From Acidobacteriota bacterium (GTDB lineage: Bacteria; Acidobacteriota; Terriglobia; Acidiferrales; UBA7541), in the NCBI GenBank assembly GCA_003224085.1, contig QHYK01000105.1, positions 1-44,729 of the forward strand: a stretch of DNA of 44,729 bases, read 5' to 3'. Made by a program: the position numbers and the translations under genes. The stretch's first letter is position 1; every line of letters begins with the position of its first letter. The notes beneath the pieces were generated by a model. The model saw only the letters and a program-made list of their open reading frames with translations, had not been told where the DNA came from and made no database searches. This document shows, piece by piece, positions 16,294-25,834 of this stretch.

Positions 16294-16995
16294 TCAGAAC
16301 GTGCGGAAAATCCGCCGCCAGCGCACCTCGCCGGGATGAAGGATGGCATTCGCATAGGCGAAGAATCGCTCGCGAAACTGGCCCGGCTCCCAGGCTTGGG
16401 GCGAAACATCGAGCGACATGTAGATCATCACCGGTGTGCCGATGATGTCGTTGCGGGGGACACAGCCCCAGAAACGGCTGTCGTAGGAATTGGCGCGATT
16501 ATCGCCCATAACGAAATAACAATCGGCGGGCACTTTATACGGCATGCGCAGTTCGTAAGGCTCGGTGGGGCCGGTGGTGTACTTCTCGTTCAAGCGCTGG
16601 CCGTTGATCCATACCGAGCCGTCGTGAATCTCAATGGTGTCGCCAGGAAGCCCGATGACGCGCTTCACATAATCCGGCGTATCCGGAGCAAAGGGCGGCT
16701 TGAAAATGATGACTTGCTGGCGCTTGGGATTGCGCCACAGGGGAACATGCCAGTTGGTGAAAGGAATGCCTGCGTCATAGCCGATGCGGCTCATGATCAG
16801 GTGGTCGCCGATGAGCAAGGTCTTCTCCATCGAGCCGGACGGAATGACGCGTGCCTGGCCAATGGCGCCATTGATGAGCAGGAATACGAGGCCCACCCAA
16901 AACCATGCGATAATTTCCCGCTGGATTTTCGTTCCTACGGGAACATTCGCTTCGGTTTTCTTCTCTTTTTCAGCTTTGGCTATGTCAGCTTTCAC
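16294..16995 (-). CDS. lepB: Signal peptidase I
   Basis: Cleaves signal peptides from exported proteins at the outer face of the inner membrane. With a GTG start at 16995 the protein is 233 residues: a charged cytoplasmic tail, one membrane segment (AWFWVGLVFLLINGAIG), then catalytic Ser55 in IPSGSMEKTL and Lys111 in KRVIGLPGD, plus the box MGDNRANSYDSRFWG. The start overlaps the purF stop by 11 bases, so the two are translationally coupled; the longest frame, from 17034, would overlap purF more. It is unusual as a gene between purF and purM. Confidence 0.93.
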   Translation of the reverse strand: MKADIAKAEKEKKTEANVPVGTKIQREIIAWFWVGLVFLLINGAIGQARVIPSGSMEKTLLIGDHLIMSRIGYDAGIPFTNWHVPLWRNPKRQQVIIFKPPFAPDTPDYVKRVIGLPGDTIEIHDGSVWINGQRLNEKYTTGPTEPYELRMPYKVPADCYFVMGDNRANSYDSRFWGCVPRNDIIGTPVMIYMSLDVSPQAWEPGQFRERFFAYANAILHPGEVRWRRIFRTF

Positions 16996-18517
16996 GATGC
17001 ACCACCACCGGCCCTTCTGTGGGCGCGGGTTCACCGTCTATTGTAACCGAAGGCGCACGCGGTTTTCCGTTGGAAGCAGATTCGCGGACTTCCAGTTGCA
17101 CAAGATCTGTCGGGTAAACACCCGTATAACAAGACGTGCAGAACCTGCCTTCGGTATCAGCGACAGCTTGTTTCAAGGACGGCAGCGAGAGGTAGCCCAG
17201 CGAGTCCGCGCCGAGGAATTTGCAGATGTCCTCGGGCGAGTTCGCAGACGCGATCAATTCCTCGCGCGTGGGCGTGTCCACGCCATAGTAGCAGGGGGAA
17301 ATCGTTGGCGGGCAACTGATGCGCACGTGAACTTCTTTTGCTCCAGCGTCGCGGACCATGCGCACGATTTTGCGGCTGGTGGTGCCGCGGACGATGGAAT
17401 CGTCCACCAGCACGACGCGTTGGCCTTCGATAAGGCTGCGCACGGGATTGAGCTTCAGTTTGACGCCGAAGTTTCGGATGGCTTGCGAAGGCTCGATGAA
17501 CGTGCGGCCGATGTAATGATTGCGAATCAGGCCCATGCGGAAGGGAATTCCGGAATCGAGCGCGTAGCCCACGGCGGCGGGCACGCCGGAATCAGGAACG
17601 GGGACAACGATGTCGGCCTCGGCGGGATGTTCGCGGGCGAGCAAGCGGCCGAGCATTTCGCGGCTCTGGTTGACGGAGCGGCCAAAAATGATGCTGTCCG
17701 GCCGCGAGAAGTAAACATGCTCGAAAATGCATTGCTGGTGCTGCTTCGCGGGAGCGAAGTGAATGGACTCGATGCCGCCCTTGGAGATGCGCACCATTTC
17801 GCCGGGCTCGATTTCGCGGACGTATTGCGCGTTGAGCAGATCGAACGCGCAGGTTTCGCTGGCGACGAGCCAGGCGGTGCAGCCGCCGGGCGTCACAAGT
17901 TTGCCGAGAACGAGCGGGCGGAAGCCGCGAGGATCGCGCACGGCGTAAAGCTCGTCGGTGGTGAGGACGAGAAGCGAATAGGCGCCTTCGACTTGATTCA
18001 GCGCGTCTCCCAGCGCGCCGGAAAGATTGCGGGCCTGCGAACGCGCAAGCAGATGCACGATGACTTCGGTGTCGCTATTGGTTTGGAAAATGGAGCCGCG
18101 ATGCTCGAGTTTGCGGCGCCATTCGGCCGCGTTGGTGAGGTTGCCGTTGTGGCCAAGGGCGACTTTGCCTTTGTTGCAATCGATGACCATGGGCTGCGCG
18201 TTCAGCAGCGCCTTGTCGCCGGCCGTCGAATAGCGCGTGTGGCCGATGGCGAGAGACCCGGGAAGTTTTGCGAGAACGCCGGGCTGAAAAATCTCTTCGA
18301 CTTCGCCCATGGCGCGGTGGAGCTGGAGTTCCGTGCCGTCGCTCGAGGCGATACCGGCGGATTCCTGGCCGCGATGCTGGAGGGCATAAAGGCCGAGATA
18401 AACGAGGTTCGCGGCTTCGGGATGGCCGGAGACGCCAAATACGCCACAGTGGTCGTGAAAGTGGTCGTCGAAGATCACGCGATTCTCCCGCCGCGCCAAT
18501 GATGAGCTGAGATTCAC
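16985..18517 (-). CDS. purF: Amidophosphoribosyltransferase
   Basis: First committed step of purine synthesis: PRPP plus glutamine to phosphoribosylamine. A GTG at 18517 overlaps the purL TGA (GTGA), giving a 510-residue product. Residues 1-23 would be a propeptide removed before the N-terminal nucleophile Cys24 (HDHCGVFGV). Cysteines in [19 protein letters not shown] and [13 protein letters not shown] match the four ligands of the Bacillus-type 4Fe-4S enzyme. The PRPP loop reads [13 protein letters not shown]. It is coupled upstream to purL and downstream to lepB. Confidence 0.96.
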   Translation of the reverse strand: MNLSSSLARRENRVIFDDHFHDHCGVFGVSGHPEAANLVYLGLYALQHRGQESAGIASSDGTELQLHRAMGEVEEIFQPGVLAKLPGSLAIGHTRYSTAGDKALLNAQPMVIDCNKGKVALGHNGNLTNAAEWRRKLEHRGSIFQTNSDTEVIVHLLARSQARNLSGALGDALNQVEGAYSLLVLTTDELYAVRDPRGFRPLVLGKLVTPGGCTAWLVASETCAFDLLNAQYVREIEPGEMVRISKGGIESIHFAPAKQHQQCIFEHVYFSRPDSIIFGRSVNQSREMLGRLLAREHPAEADIVVPVPDSGVPAAVGYALDSGIPFRMGLIRNHYIGRTFIEPSQAIRNFGVKLKLNPVRSLIEGQRVVLVDDSIVRGTTSRKIVRMVRDAGAKEVHVRISCPPTISPCYYGVDTPTREELIASANSPEDICKFLGADSLGYLSLPSLKQAVADTEGRFCTSCYTGVYPTDLVQLEVRESASNGKPRAPSVTIDGEPAPTEGPVVVHRES

Positions 18518-20931
18518 GAGCGCGTTATCACCTTCTCGAGCGCATTGGCCCAAGTGTCGCGAAGCGGTTCCATTGGGGAATCGATCACCGCGCACCTCTT
18601 ATGTTCGATGCGGAAAACATCGCCGCTGGTGACCTTGCCGATTTCGCGCGCGGCCACGCCGTATTGTCTCGCAATTGCCAGAACGGCGGCAAGACTATCG
18701 GGGTCAAGAGAAACGATGGCGCGGGCGCCGCGTTCGCTGAACAGGGCGTACTCGGTGGGGCGGGTGTCGTCGAGGTTGACCGTTGCACTAAGTGAAGAGA
18801 AGAGGGCTTCCTCGCTCCGCGGACTCCCCTCGGAATGACGGCGGTTTGGTTGGTTGGCTACAAAAGATGCGGAGGCAAAGCAGGATTCGGCGAGGGCGAC
18901 GGCGAGGCCGCCGTCGGAAAGGTCGTGGGCGGATTCGACCACGCCTTCCGATGCCAGAGCCACGAGACAGCCGATGAGGCGTTTTTCGGCGGCCAGGTCG
19001 ATGGCTGGTGGTTCGCCGGCGGCCATGGCGGCGATGGCTTTAGAGTATTCGGAGGAGGAGAATTCGCGGGCGAAATCGGAACTGGCGAGTGGCGAGCGGC
19101 GAGCGGCGAGCGACGGATCGCCCAGTACAACCCCGCCGTCCAGTAACACCAGGAGGTCGCCGGGGTTGCGAAAGGCGATTTTGAGGACGCGCGAAACGTC
19201 GTCGAGGATGCCGAGCATTCCCATAACCGGCGTCGGATAGATCGATTTACCCAGCGTCTCGTTGTAGAAGCTGACATTGCCGCCGGTAATGGGCGTGCCG
19301 AGAGCGGTGCAGGCTTCGGCGATGCCGTCGATCACCTGCGAAAATTGCCACATCACTTCGGGCTTTTCCGGGCTGCCAAAGTTGAGGCAGTTGGTGGCGG
19401 CGATGGGACGCGCGCCGCTCGCAGCGACGTTGCGCGCGCCTTCCGCGACGGCGTGCATGGCGCCGACGCGTGGATTCAACTGGCACCAGCGGCCGTTGCC
19501 GTCGGTCGAAAGCGCGAGAGCGCGCTTGACCTCGTTGGTCTTGGGATCCTTGATGCGCACGATGGCGGCGTCTCCGGCACCGGGACCGGCGAGCGTGTTG
19601 GTGCGCACGGAGGTGTCGTACTGCTCTGTGATCCATCGTTTGGAAGCAATCGCGGGTGAAGCCAGCAGCTTCAGAAGATTCTGCGTAAGGTTCGTGCCTT
19701 CCGGCGCGAACCGGAACCAGTCTTTTTCGGACTCGACGCGCGGCGCAGGCGCGGCGACGGGGCGATTGTAAACTGGCCCTTCTTCGGCCAGCGGATGCGC
19801 GGGTATCTCCGCGGCCACGCTGCCGTTATTTTTGATGCGCGCCAAACCGCCTTCGGTGACCCGCCCAACGACGACGGCATCGAGGCCCCACTTGTTGAAA
19901 ACCCCGAGCACTTCCTGCTCATGACCTTTTTCCGCAACCAGCAGCATGCGCTCCTGAGATTCGCTGAGCATGATTTCGTAGGGCGTCATTGCGGTTTCGC
20001 GCTGAGGAACCTTGGCTAGATCAATTTCGATACCTGTGCCGCCGCGCGACGCCATTTCGACGGTCGAGCAAGTGAGCCCGGCAGCGCCCATGTCCTGAAT
20101 TGCCACCACCGCTCCGGTTTGCATGGCTTCGAGGCAAGCTTCCAGCAGCAGCTTCTCCAGGAAGGGGTCGCCTACCTGCACGTTGGGACGCTTCTGCTGG
20201 GATTCCTCCGTGAACTCAGCGGAGGCAAGCAGCGACGCGCCGTGAATGCCATCGCGGCCGGTTTTCGCGCCGACGTAAATCACGGGATTGCCCGCACCTT
20301 TGGCTTTGGCGAAAAACAAATCTTCTTTGCGGGCGATGCCCAGCGCCAGTGCGTTGACAAGGGGATTTTGCGAATAGCAAGGTTCGCAAGCAACTTCGCC
20401 ACCGATGGTGGGAACGCCGAAGCAGTTTCCGTAGCTGCCAACGCCGCGAATCACGCCGTCCAGGATGCGGCGATTTTTTGCTGCCTCCTCCGCCGTGGTA
20501 TTTTTGCCGGGGGTAATTTCGCCGAAGCGCAATGAGTCCAGCACCGCGATGGGCCGCGCGCCCATGGTGAAAATGTCGCGGAGGATGCCCCCCACGCCCG
20601 TGGTTGCACCCTGAAACGGCTCGACGTAGCTCGGATGATTGTGCGATTCGATTTTGAACGCGGCGACGAGGCCGTCGCCGATGTCCACCACGCCGGCGTT
20701 TTCACCCGGGCCTTGCACAACAACCTTGCCGCGCGTCGGCAAGCGCTTCAGGTGCACTTTGCTCGACTTGTAAGAGCAGTGCTCGCTCCACATCACACTG
20801 AAAATGCCGAGCTCGGTGATGTTCGGCTCACGGCCGAGAATTTGTATGACGCGGGCGTATTCCTCGACGGTCAGCCCGTGCTCAGCGGCGATTTCAGGAG
20901 TCACTTTGATTTCGGTTGCGGCGGTGGCCAT
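18514..20931 (-). CDS. purL: Phosphoribosylformylglycinamidine synthase subunit PurL (with insertions)
   Basis: Works with PurQ (and usually PurS) to convert FGAR to FGAM. At 805 residues it is longer than the usual about 740. Conserved segments include [19 protein letters not shown], the ATP-site region [20 protein letters not shown], and [16 protein letters not shown]. The extra length comes from two in-frame low-complexity insertions: about residues 606-617 ([11 protein letters not shown], from a 7-base tandem repeat) and about 685-715 (with [15 protein letters not shown]). Both lie in the C-terminal half. The frame remains open, so the enzyme is probably still functional. The gene ends in a GTGA overlap with purF. 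Confidence 0.95.
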   Translation of the reverse strand: MATAATEIKVTPEIAAEHGLTVEEYARVIQILGREPNITELGIFSVMWSEHCSYKSSKVHLKRLPTRGKVVVQGPGENAGVVDIGDGLVAAFKIESHNHPSYVEPFQGATTGVGGILRDIFTMGARPIAVLDSLRFGEITPGKNTTAEEAAKNRRILDGVIRGVGSYGNCFGVPTIGGEVACEPCYSQNPLVNALALGIARKEDLFFAKAKGAGNPVIYVGAKTGRDGIHGASLLASAEFTEESQQKRPNVQVGDPFLEKLLLEACLEAMQTGAVVAIQDMGAAGLTCSTVEMASRGGTGIEIDLAKVPQRETAMTPYEIMLSESQERMLLVAEKGHEQEVLGVFNKWGLDAVVVGRVTEGGLARIKNNGSVAAEIPAHPLAEEGPVYNRPVAAPAPRVESEKDWFRFAPEGTNLTQNLLKLLASPAIASKRWITEQYDTSVRTNTLAGPGAGDAAIVRIKDPKTNEVKRALALSTDGNGRWCQLNPRVGAMHAVAEGARNVAASGARPIAATNCLNFGSPEKPEVMWQFSQVIDGIAEACTALGTPITGGNVSFYNETLGKSIYPTPVMGMLGILDDVSRVLKIAFRNPGDLLVLLDGGVVLGDPSLAARRSPLASSDFAREFSSSEYSKAIAAMAAGEPPAIDLAAEKRLIGCLVALASEGVVESAHDLSDGGLAVALAESCFASASFVANQPNRRHSEGSPRSEEALFSSLSATVNLDDTRPTEYALFSERGARAIVSLDPDSLAAVLAIARQYGVAAREIGKVTSGDVFRIEHKRCAVIDSPMEPLRDTWANALEKVITRS
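18789..18880. repeat. Dispersed repeat inserted in frame in purL
   Basis: Read on the minus strand, the DNA contains GTCATTCCGAGGGGAG followed by TCCGCGGAGCGAGGAAGCC, encoding [15 protein letters not shown]. It resembles a 'GTCATTCCGAG...GAGGAATC' extragenic repeat that I recall from many bacterial genomes. It interrupts PurL between CFAS and the [17 protein letters not shown] segment, which are normally close together. Copy number elsewhere cannot be tested here. Confidence 0.6.
19084..19111. repeat. 7-base tandem repeat inside purL
   Basis: GGCGAGT followed by three copies of GGCGAGC form four tandem 7-base units within the coding region. They encode part of the [11 protein letters not shown] insertion. 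Because 7 is not a multiple of 3, any change of one unit would shift the frame of this essential gene, making this a potential phase-variation or mutation hot spot. Confidence 0.65.
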
Positions 20932-21067
20932 CTTGCCTCAACAAACTCGCGCTTTGACTGCACAATCGAACAGAGATTTCTCGACTTCGCAGCCCAGCTT
21001 CACAAATCGCACGCGACAGAAAGCCGGGCTGCCCGGCTGGAAATAACAGACACAACGAGATGGCCCA

Positions 21068-21778
21068 TTACGCCGTGGCCTTTGCCGCACCAACGAGCGC
21101 TTCCACCATCGAGCGGAAAATGACCAAGCCGTCCTCGGAACCAAGGACCAGCTCCGCAGCGCGCTCGGGATGCGGCATCAGGCCGGCGACGTTGCGCTCG
21201 CGGTTGCAGACACCCGCAATGTTGTGAATCGCGCCATTGGGATTGCCGGCATCGTCGTTGGAGCCGCCGGGCTTGGTGTAGCGGAAAATCACCTGGCGAT
21301 TCTTTTCTAGTTCCGCGAGCGTGGCCTCGTCCACGGTAAAGTTGCCGTCAGAATGTGCAATGGGGATCTTGAGAACCTGGCCCTTCGACCCGGCGTTAGT
21401 AAAGGGCGTGTCGGTTTGCTCGACGCGGATGTAAACGTGGCGGCAAATGAAGCGCAATCCGCCATTGCGCATCATCGCGCCGGGAAGCAAACCCGCTTCA
21501 CAGAGAATCTGGAAGCCGTTGCAGATGCCCAGCACAAGTCCGCCGCTCGAGGCAAACTTCTCGACCGACTTCATCACCGGAGAAAAACGCGCAATGGCGC
21601 CGGTGCGCAGATAGTCGCCGTAGGAAAATCCGCCGGGCAGAATGATGGCGTCGCAATTCGCGAGGTCTTCGGATTGGTGCCAGATGAACTCCACGGACTT
21701 CTTGAGGACGTTTCCGATGGCGTAAAAGGCGTCGTGGTCGCAGTTGGACCCGGGAAAAACAACGACTCCAAATTTCAT
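21068..21778 (-). CDS. purQ: Phosphoribosylformylglycinamidine synthase subunit PurQ
   Basis: Glutaminase subunit that feeds ammonia to PurL. The 236 residues begin with [16 protein letters not shown]. They contain the class I amidotransferase nucleophile Cys in [12 protein letters not shown] and the His-Glu end of the triad in [10 protein letters not shown]. It lies about 137 bases upstream of purL on the same strand. No purS gene, the small third subunit of this enzyme type, is present beside it. Confidence 0.96.
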   Translation of the reverse strand: MKFGVVVFPGSNCDHDAFYAIGNVLKKSVEFIWHQSEDLANCDAIILPGGFSYGDYLRTGAIARFSPVMKSVEKFASSGGLVLGICNGFQILCEAGLLPGAMMRNGGLRFICRHVYIRVEQTDTPFTNAGSKGQVLKIPIAHSDGNFTVDEATLAELEKNRQVIFRYTKPGGSNDDAGNPNGAIHNIAGVCNRERNVAGLMPHPERAAELVLGSEDGLVIFRSMVEALVGAAKATA

Positions 21779-21881
21779 GCGGTACCAGCCCCCTGTTGCT
21801 TTGCGGGAACGGCTATTTTAGCACAGCACGGCGAGTTGGGCTGGGAAACGATGAGCCATTCTGTGCATCCCTGTGAAAATG

Positions 21882-23342
21882 TTACCTGCGTCTTTTCGCT
21901 CGGCGCGGGGATTTTTTCCTGGCGCTGGGGCGGGACGATTTTCTCGGATTTTGCGCGGCGGCGAGTTCGCGGCGTTTTTTCGCAGCCCACCCAGGCTTGT
22001 TCACCTGGCGGCCACGGCCGATACCCAAGCTATCGGCGGGAACGTTTTCGGTAATCGTGGACCCGGCAGCGACGTAGGCGTGATCGCCGATGCGCACGGG
22101 CGCTACGAGAACAGAGTCGCTACCAATGAACACTCCCTTGCCGATCGTCGTGGGATGCTTTTGAAAGCCATCATAGTTGCAGGTGATCGTTCCAGCGCCA
22201 ATATTGGTCTTGGGGCCGACCTTCGCATCGCCGAGATAGGTAAGGTGCGGCACTTTCGCGCCTTCGCCGATGACGGCCTTTTTCGTCTCCACGAAGTTGC
22301 CAATCCGTCCGCCGCTTTTGACCTGCGTACCCGTGCGCAAGCGCGCGAACGGGCCGACCGTCGCGCCATTTTCCAGGCGACTCTCGACAACCAGCGAATG
22401 CGTTTCGACTTTCACGTCGTCGCCGATATTGGAATCCACGATGACGCTTCCGGTCTTTACGCTGCAGCGGACGCCGAGTTTCGTTTTGCCAAGCAATTGC
22501 ACGCCGGCTTCGATCACCGTGTCTTCCCCGGCGGTCACTTCCGGGTCGATAAGCACAGTCTCCGGCAATTGAATCGTCACGCCCGCGTCCATGAGCGCGC
22601 TGCGTTTCCATTCGCGGAAGATGCGGTCGACTTCGGCGAGGTCTGCGCGCGTATTGCAACCCAGAACTTCGCGAGGGTCGGCGGCCACTTCTGCCAACAC
22701 GGTCTGGCCCTTGCCGCTTATCACTGCGATAGCATCGGTCAAATAGATTTCGTGGTGTTTGTTGTTGGGTTTTACTTGCGCGAGGGCCGGCCAAAGATCT
22801 TCCAGCGTGAAGCAGTAAATCGCGGAATTGATTTCGTTGATTTCGCGCTGCTCGTCGGTCAGCTGCGATTCCTCGACAATCGCGGAAACAGCCGTCTCGG
22901 ATTTGCGGACAATGCGTCCATAACCCGACGGATCGGCGACCACAGCGGAAAGAATTGTGGCCGACGCGTTGCCGCTGCGATGCGTGGCCATGAGCGCCTT
23001 TAAGGTTTCCGTTCGAACCAGTGGGGCATCGCCGGGCAGCACCAGCGCGAATTTGGCGCGGCCCAGGGCGCGCTTGGCGACTTGCGCCGCATGCCCCGTG
23101 CCGTTCTGAGGCTGCTGCAAAACCGTGACGGCTCCTAACGGCTCGACCACCGAGGCCACTTGGTCAGCTTGATGACCAACAACAACGATCGTATCCCTGG
23201 CTTTGAGTGGCGCGCACGCGCGGACAATATGCTCTGCCAGCGTGCGTCCTCCCGCGCGATGAAGAACTTTCGCGAGGCTCGATTTAAGGCGCGTGCCCTT
23301 TCCGGCCGCGAGGACAATTACGGCTAGGTCATGGTTAGACAT
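21882..23342 (-). CDS. glmU: Bifunctional UDP-GlcNAc pyrophosphorylase/GlcN-1-P acetyltransferase
   Basis: Makes UDP-GlcNAc for peptidoglycan and lipid A. About 486 residues. The N-terminal nucleotidyltransferase domain starts AVIVLAAGKGTRLKSSLAK. The C-terminal left-handed beta-helix is built of hexapeptide repeats, with the acetyltransferase region GNFVETKKAVIGEGAK, YLGDAKVG and ITCNYDGF. An Arg/Lys-rich tail of about 30 residues (RKSSRPSARKKSPRRAKRRR) extends the usual C-terminus. ATG 23342 is chosen; ATG 23354 would add four residues. It follows lpxC by 70 bases, which fits shared envelope synthesis. Confidence 0.95.
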   Translation of the reverse strand: MSNHDLAVIVLAAGKGTRLKSSLAKVLHRAGGRTLAEHIVRACAPLKARDTIVVVGHQADQVASVVEPLGAVTVLQQPQNGTGHAAQVAKRALGRAKFALVLPGDAPLVRTETLKALMATHRSGNASATILSAVVADPSGYGRIVRKSETAVSAIVEESQLTDEQREINEINSAIYCFTLEDLWPALAQVKPNNKHHEIYLTDAIAVISGKGQTVLAEVAADPREVLGCNTRADLAEVDRIFREWKRSALMDAGVTIQLPETVLIDPEVTAGEDTVIEAGVQLLGKTKLGVRCSVKTGSVIVDSNIGDDVKVETHSLVVESRLENGATVGPFARLRTGTQVKSGGRIGNFVETKKAVIGEGAKVPHLTYLGDAKVGPKTNIGAGTITCNYDGFQKHPTTIGKGVFIGSDSVLVAPVRIGDHAYVAAGSTITENVPADSLGIGRGRQVNKPGWAAKKRRELAAAQNPRKSSRPSARKKSPRRAKRRR

Positions 23343-23412
23343 GGTTAGCAACATATTCTGCGGGAGGCGCAGGCTTTTCGCAATCGGGGGTTCGCCCAGA
23401 AGCAGCTAAACG

Positions 23413-24336
23413 CTAATCGCCGGGAGTAGCTGGGACCTGAGAGAGGACGGTCTGGTAAGCCTGTTCCTCGGCATGGACAGCTTCGCCGGTGGTGGCCGTG
23501 GTAATGGTCCAGAGCGATGGGTCGGCCAATAGCCGGCTTACGAGCTGGGTGTGAAGGGAATGGCCAGCTTTGTGTGCCTCAACCCGAGCGAGAAGTGGCA
23601 AGCCTGCCAAGGCCAGGTCGCCAATCAGGTCGAGCGCCTTGTGGCGGCCAAACTCGTCGGGGAAGCGAAGGGGACCGTTCATGATGCCGTCTTGGGTAAG
23701 GACGATGGCATTTTCGAGCGACCCACCGCGGATCAACCCCATGGCGCGGAGCGGAGTGATGTCGCGCTCGAAGCAGAAGGTGCGTGCGCGCGCCAGCAGG
23801 TGGCGGAAAGTGTCCGGACCGACCACCATCTCCACTTCCTGCTGCCCGACCAGCGGATGCGGGAAGTCGACATAGCACCGGACGCGAAACTCTTCCGCCG
23901 GGTAGATGCCGATGCGGCGGTCGCCTTCGCTTACCTCCAAGGCTTTCAGCACCTTGAGATAGCGGCGCTTTCGGCGCAACTTGCGCACGCCCGAGTGCTC
24001 CAGCATTTGCATGAAAGGCTCGGCGGAGCCGTCCAGAATGGGAACTTCGATGGAATCCATATCGATGAAAATGTTGTCGATCCCGCAAGAGTAGATGGCA
24101 GCAAGCAAATGCTCGGTGGTGGAAAGCAGGACACCCTGCTTCATCAAGCTGGTGGCATAGCTCACGCGGGCTACGTTGTGCCCCTGCGCTTCGATAGGGA
24201 AGTTGTCCAGATCCACCCGGCGAAAGACGATACCAGTCTCGGACGGAGCTGGAACCAGCCGCACACGCCCACCAACGCCCGTGTGGAGACCCACACCCGC
24301 GGTGCAGGATTCTCTGGCTATCGTTGTTTGGAACAT
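23413..24336 (-). CDS. lpxC: UDP-3-O-acyl-N-acetylglucosamine deacetylase
   Basis: Committed zinc-dependent step of lipid A synthesis. 307 residues with zinc ligands His76 (TTEHLLAAI), His232 and Asp236 (FGRHKALDLIGD), and catalytic His259 (KAGHSLHTQL). It shows that the organism makes lipopolysaccharide. A good promoter (24372-24400) lies just upstream, and it heads the minus-strand run lpxC-glmU-purQ-purL-purF-lepB. Confidence 0.96.
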   Translation of the reverse strand: MFQTTIARESCTAGVGLHTGVGGRVRLVPAPSETGIVFRRVDLDNFPIEAQGHNVARVSYATSLMKQGVLLSTTEHLLAAIYSCGIDNIFIDMDSIEVPILDGSAEPFMQMLEHSGVRKLRRKRRYLKVLKALEVSEGDRRIGIYPAEEFRVRCYVDFPHPLVGQQEVEMVVGPDTFRHLLARARTFCFERDITPLRAMGLIRGGSLENAIVLTQDGIMNGPLRFPDEFGRHKALDLIGDLALAGLPLLARVEAHKAGHSLHTQLVSRLLADPSLWTITTATTGEAVHAEEQAYQTVLSQVPATPGD

Positions 24337-24371
24337 TCCCCCACTCTTGATTGTAGCATTTTGCTTGCCAG

Positions 24372-24400
24372 GTTATACCTGTGTTGTGCTTTATTATCAA
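24372..24400 (-). promoter_or_regulatory. Sigma70-type promoter of lpxC
   Basis: On the minus strand TTGATA (24400-24395), a 17-base spacer and TATAAC (24377-24372) match the -35/-10 consensus at five of six bases each. Predicted transcription starts near 24365, about 30 bases before the lpxC ATG. No other equally strong promoter was noticed between here and purM. Confidence 0.65.
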
Positions 24401-24554
24401 CGGGTTACCAATTGAGTTCCAATCTTGGAGAAACTGGCTGTGGTAATTCGGCAACAATTTGCCGACCTCCCCGTGTCGGTTTGCCCAAAACGCTTCGTTA
24501 AGCAACCGCTTTTTTGGCTTCCTTTCCTTTCTCGGCGCGTCCCAACCGTTGCGG

Positions 24555-24563
24555 TGGTATACT
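24555..24563 (+). promoter_or_regulatory. Extended -10 promoter of the S41-like gene
   Basis: TGGTATACT is an extended -10 element (TG-N-TATACT). It would start transcription near 24570, about 20 bases before the ATG at 24590. The -35 position is poor, as is usual for extended -10 promoters. Confidence 0.5.
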
Positions 24564-24589
24564 GCCTTGAGCAACCTAAAGGATGGGGC

Positions 24590-25828
24590 ATGAATCGAGC
24601 TGCACGCATTGGCGTTTTATGTTTATCGGTTTTGATCTTCTGTTATGCGGGAATAGGTCACGCTCTCCGCACGACCCCGGATGACAAGGCTTACAAATCG
24701 CTGACAGTCTACGGAGAAGTGTTGCAAAAAATTCAGCAGGATTATGTGGACGATCCTAACATGCGCACGGTGACCGCGGGCGCGCTTCACGGACTGCTGG
24801 AATCGCTTGACCCGCAGTCCAGCTATTTGACGCCTCGTGAATACGAGGAATACAAAAAGAAAATCAGCAACCCGGGAACAGGTGAGACCGGGTTAACACT
24901 CAGCAAGCGCTATGGCTACATTATCGTACTATCGGTCCTGCCGGATAGCCCGGGCATCAAAGCCGGGATTCGCAGCGGAGACTTGCTCGAATCGATTGGC
25001 GGATTTACCACGCGCGACATGTCGGTTGGCCAGGCTGTGAATCTCCTGAATGGCCAGCCGGGTACGGGGATCAAAGTGTCCGTGATTCGCCGCGGCAAGG
25101 CGGGTACGCCGGATGAAGTGGACATCGTGCGGGAAAAGCTTGCAACGCCCAAATTGATCGCTCAAAAAATGGACCCGGATATTCTCGTACTGCGCTTTCC
25201 TTCGCTCGATACTGGACGTTCCGAGGAGTTGCGCAACCGTTTGCTGGACGCGGAAAAGCAGGGGATTCACAAAGTGATTTTGGACCTGCGCGAATGCGGT
25301 CGTGGGCCGGTCGCGGAGGCTATTGCCATCGCCCGCCTTTTCATTCCGTCTGGGACTTTAACCACGCTGCGCGGGCAGACGGTATCGACGCAAGTCATTT
25401 CGGCTGAGCCCAAACAAGTCATCTGGAGAAATTCTGTTTCCGTTCTTGTGGACACGACGACCTCGGGCGCCGCCGAGGTTCTAGCTTCCGCGATCGAAGC
25501 CAATCATCGGGGCGACGTGGTTGGAGAGCGCACCTTTGGGCTGGCTTCCGAACAAAAACTGATCACCCTGGATGACGGAGCGGCTCTGATCTTGACGGTC
25601 GCGAACTATTACAACGCCGACGGCAAGTCCATCTTGGAAGAAGGCGTTACCCCAACCGAAGTGGTGCGTGCGGAGACACAAGATGACTCGGACGGGGCGG
25701 AAGACGACAGCGCACCCGCGGGCGCTCCGAAAGAACCTGGACTGGGGCCGCGGCCGCTCTCGCCGGAAGATCCCATCTTTCACCGTGCACTGGACCTCCT
25801 GAAAACTCCCGCGAAGAAAGCTGCCTAG
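24590..25828 (+). CDS. S41 peptidase (CtpA)-like PDZ protein, apparently catalytically inactive
   Basis: 412 residues from an ATG preceded by AGGATGGGG. It has an N-terminal signal anchor (IGVLCLSVLIFCYAGIGHAL), a CtpA-type helical region (VDDPNMRTVTAGALHGLLES), a PDZ domain (about 95-185) and a C-terminal protease fold (about 195-360). In active family members the Ser sits three residues before a conserved Glu and the Lys follows in GERTFGK. Here those positions are Gly293 (TTTSGAAE) and Leu318 (GERTFGLAS), while Gln322 is kept. The GNPGG loop is also lost (RECGRGPV). It probably acts as a scaffold. It pairs with the YibQ-like gene downstream, as in other bacteria. Confidence 0.85.
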   Translation: MNRAARIGVLCLSVLIFCYAGIGHALRTTPDDKAYKSLTVYGEVLQKIQQDYVDDPNMRTVTAGALHGLLESLDPQSSYLTPREYEEYKKKISNPGTGETGLTLSKRYGYIIVLSVLPDSPGIKAGIRSGDLLESIGGFTTRDMSVGQAVNLLNGQPGTGIKVSVIRRGKAGTPDEVDIVREKLATPKLIAQKMDPDILVLRFPSLDTGRSEELRNRLLDAEKQGIHKVILDLRECGRGPVAEAIAIARLFIPSGTLTTLRGQTVSTQVISAEPKQVIWRNSVSVLVDTTTSGAAEVLASAIEANHRGDVVGERTFGLASEQKLITLDDGAALILTVANYYNADGKSILEEGVTPTEVVRAETQDDSDGAEDDSAPAGAPKEPGLGPRPLSPEDPIFHRALDLLKTPAKKAA

Positions 25829-25834
25829 CAGTAC

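Noticed and set aside
16784-18502. 572-residue open frame on the plus strand
   Set aside because: It is antisense to purF and lepB, which show complete conserved motifs. Its own sequence is Arg/Ala/His-rich without any domain, as expected for the shadow of a GC-rich gene.
20932-21067. A possible purS gene between purQ and purL
   Set aside because: The gap is only about 136 bases and no frame resembles the about 80-residue PurS protein.
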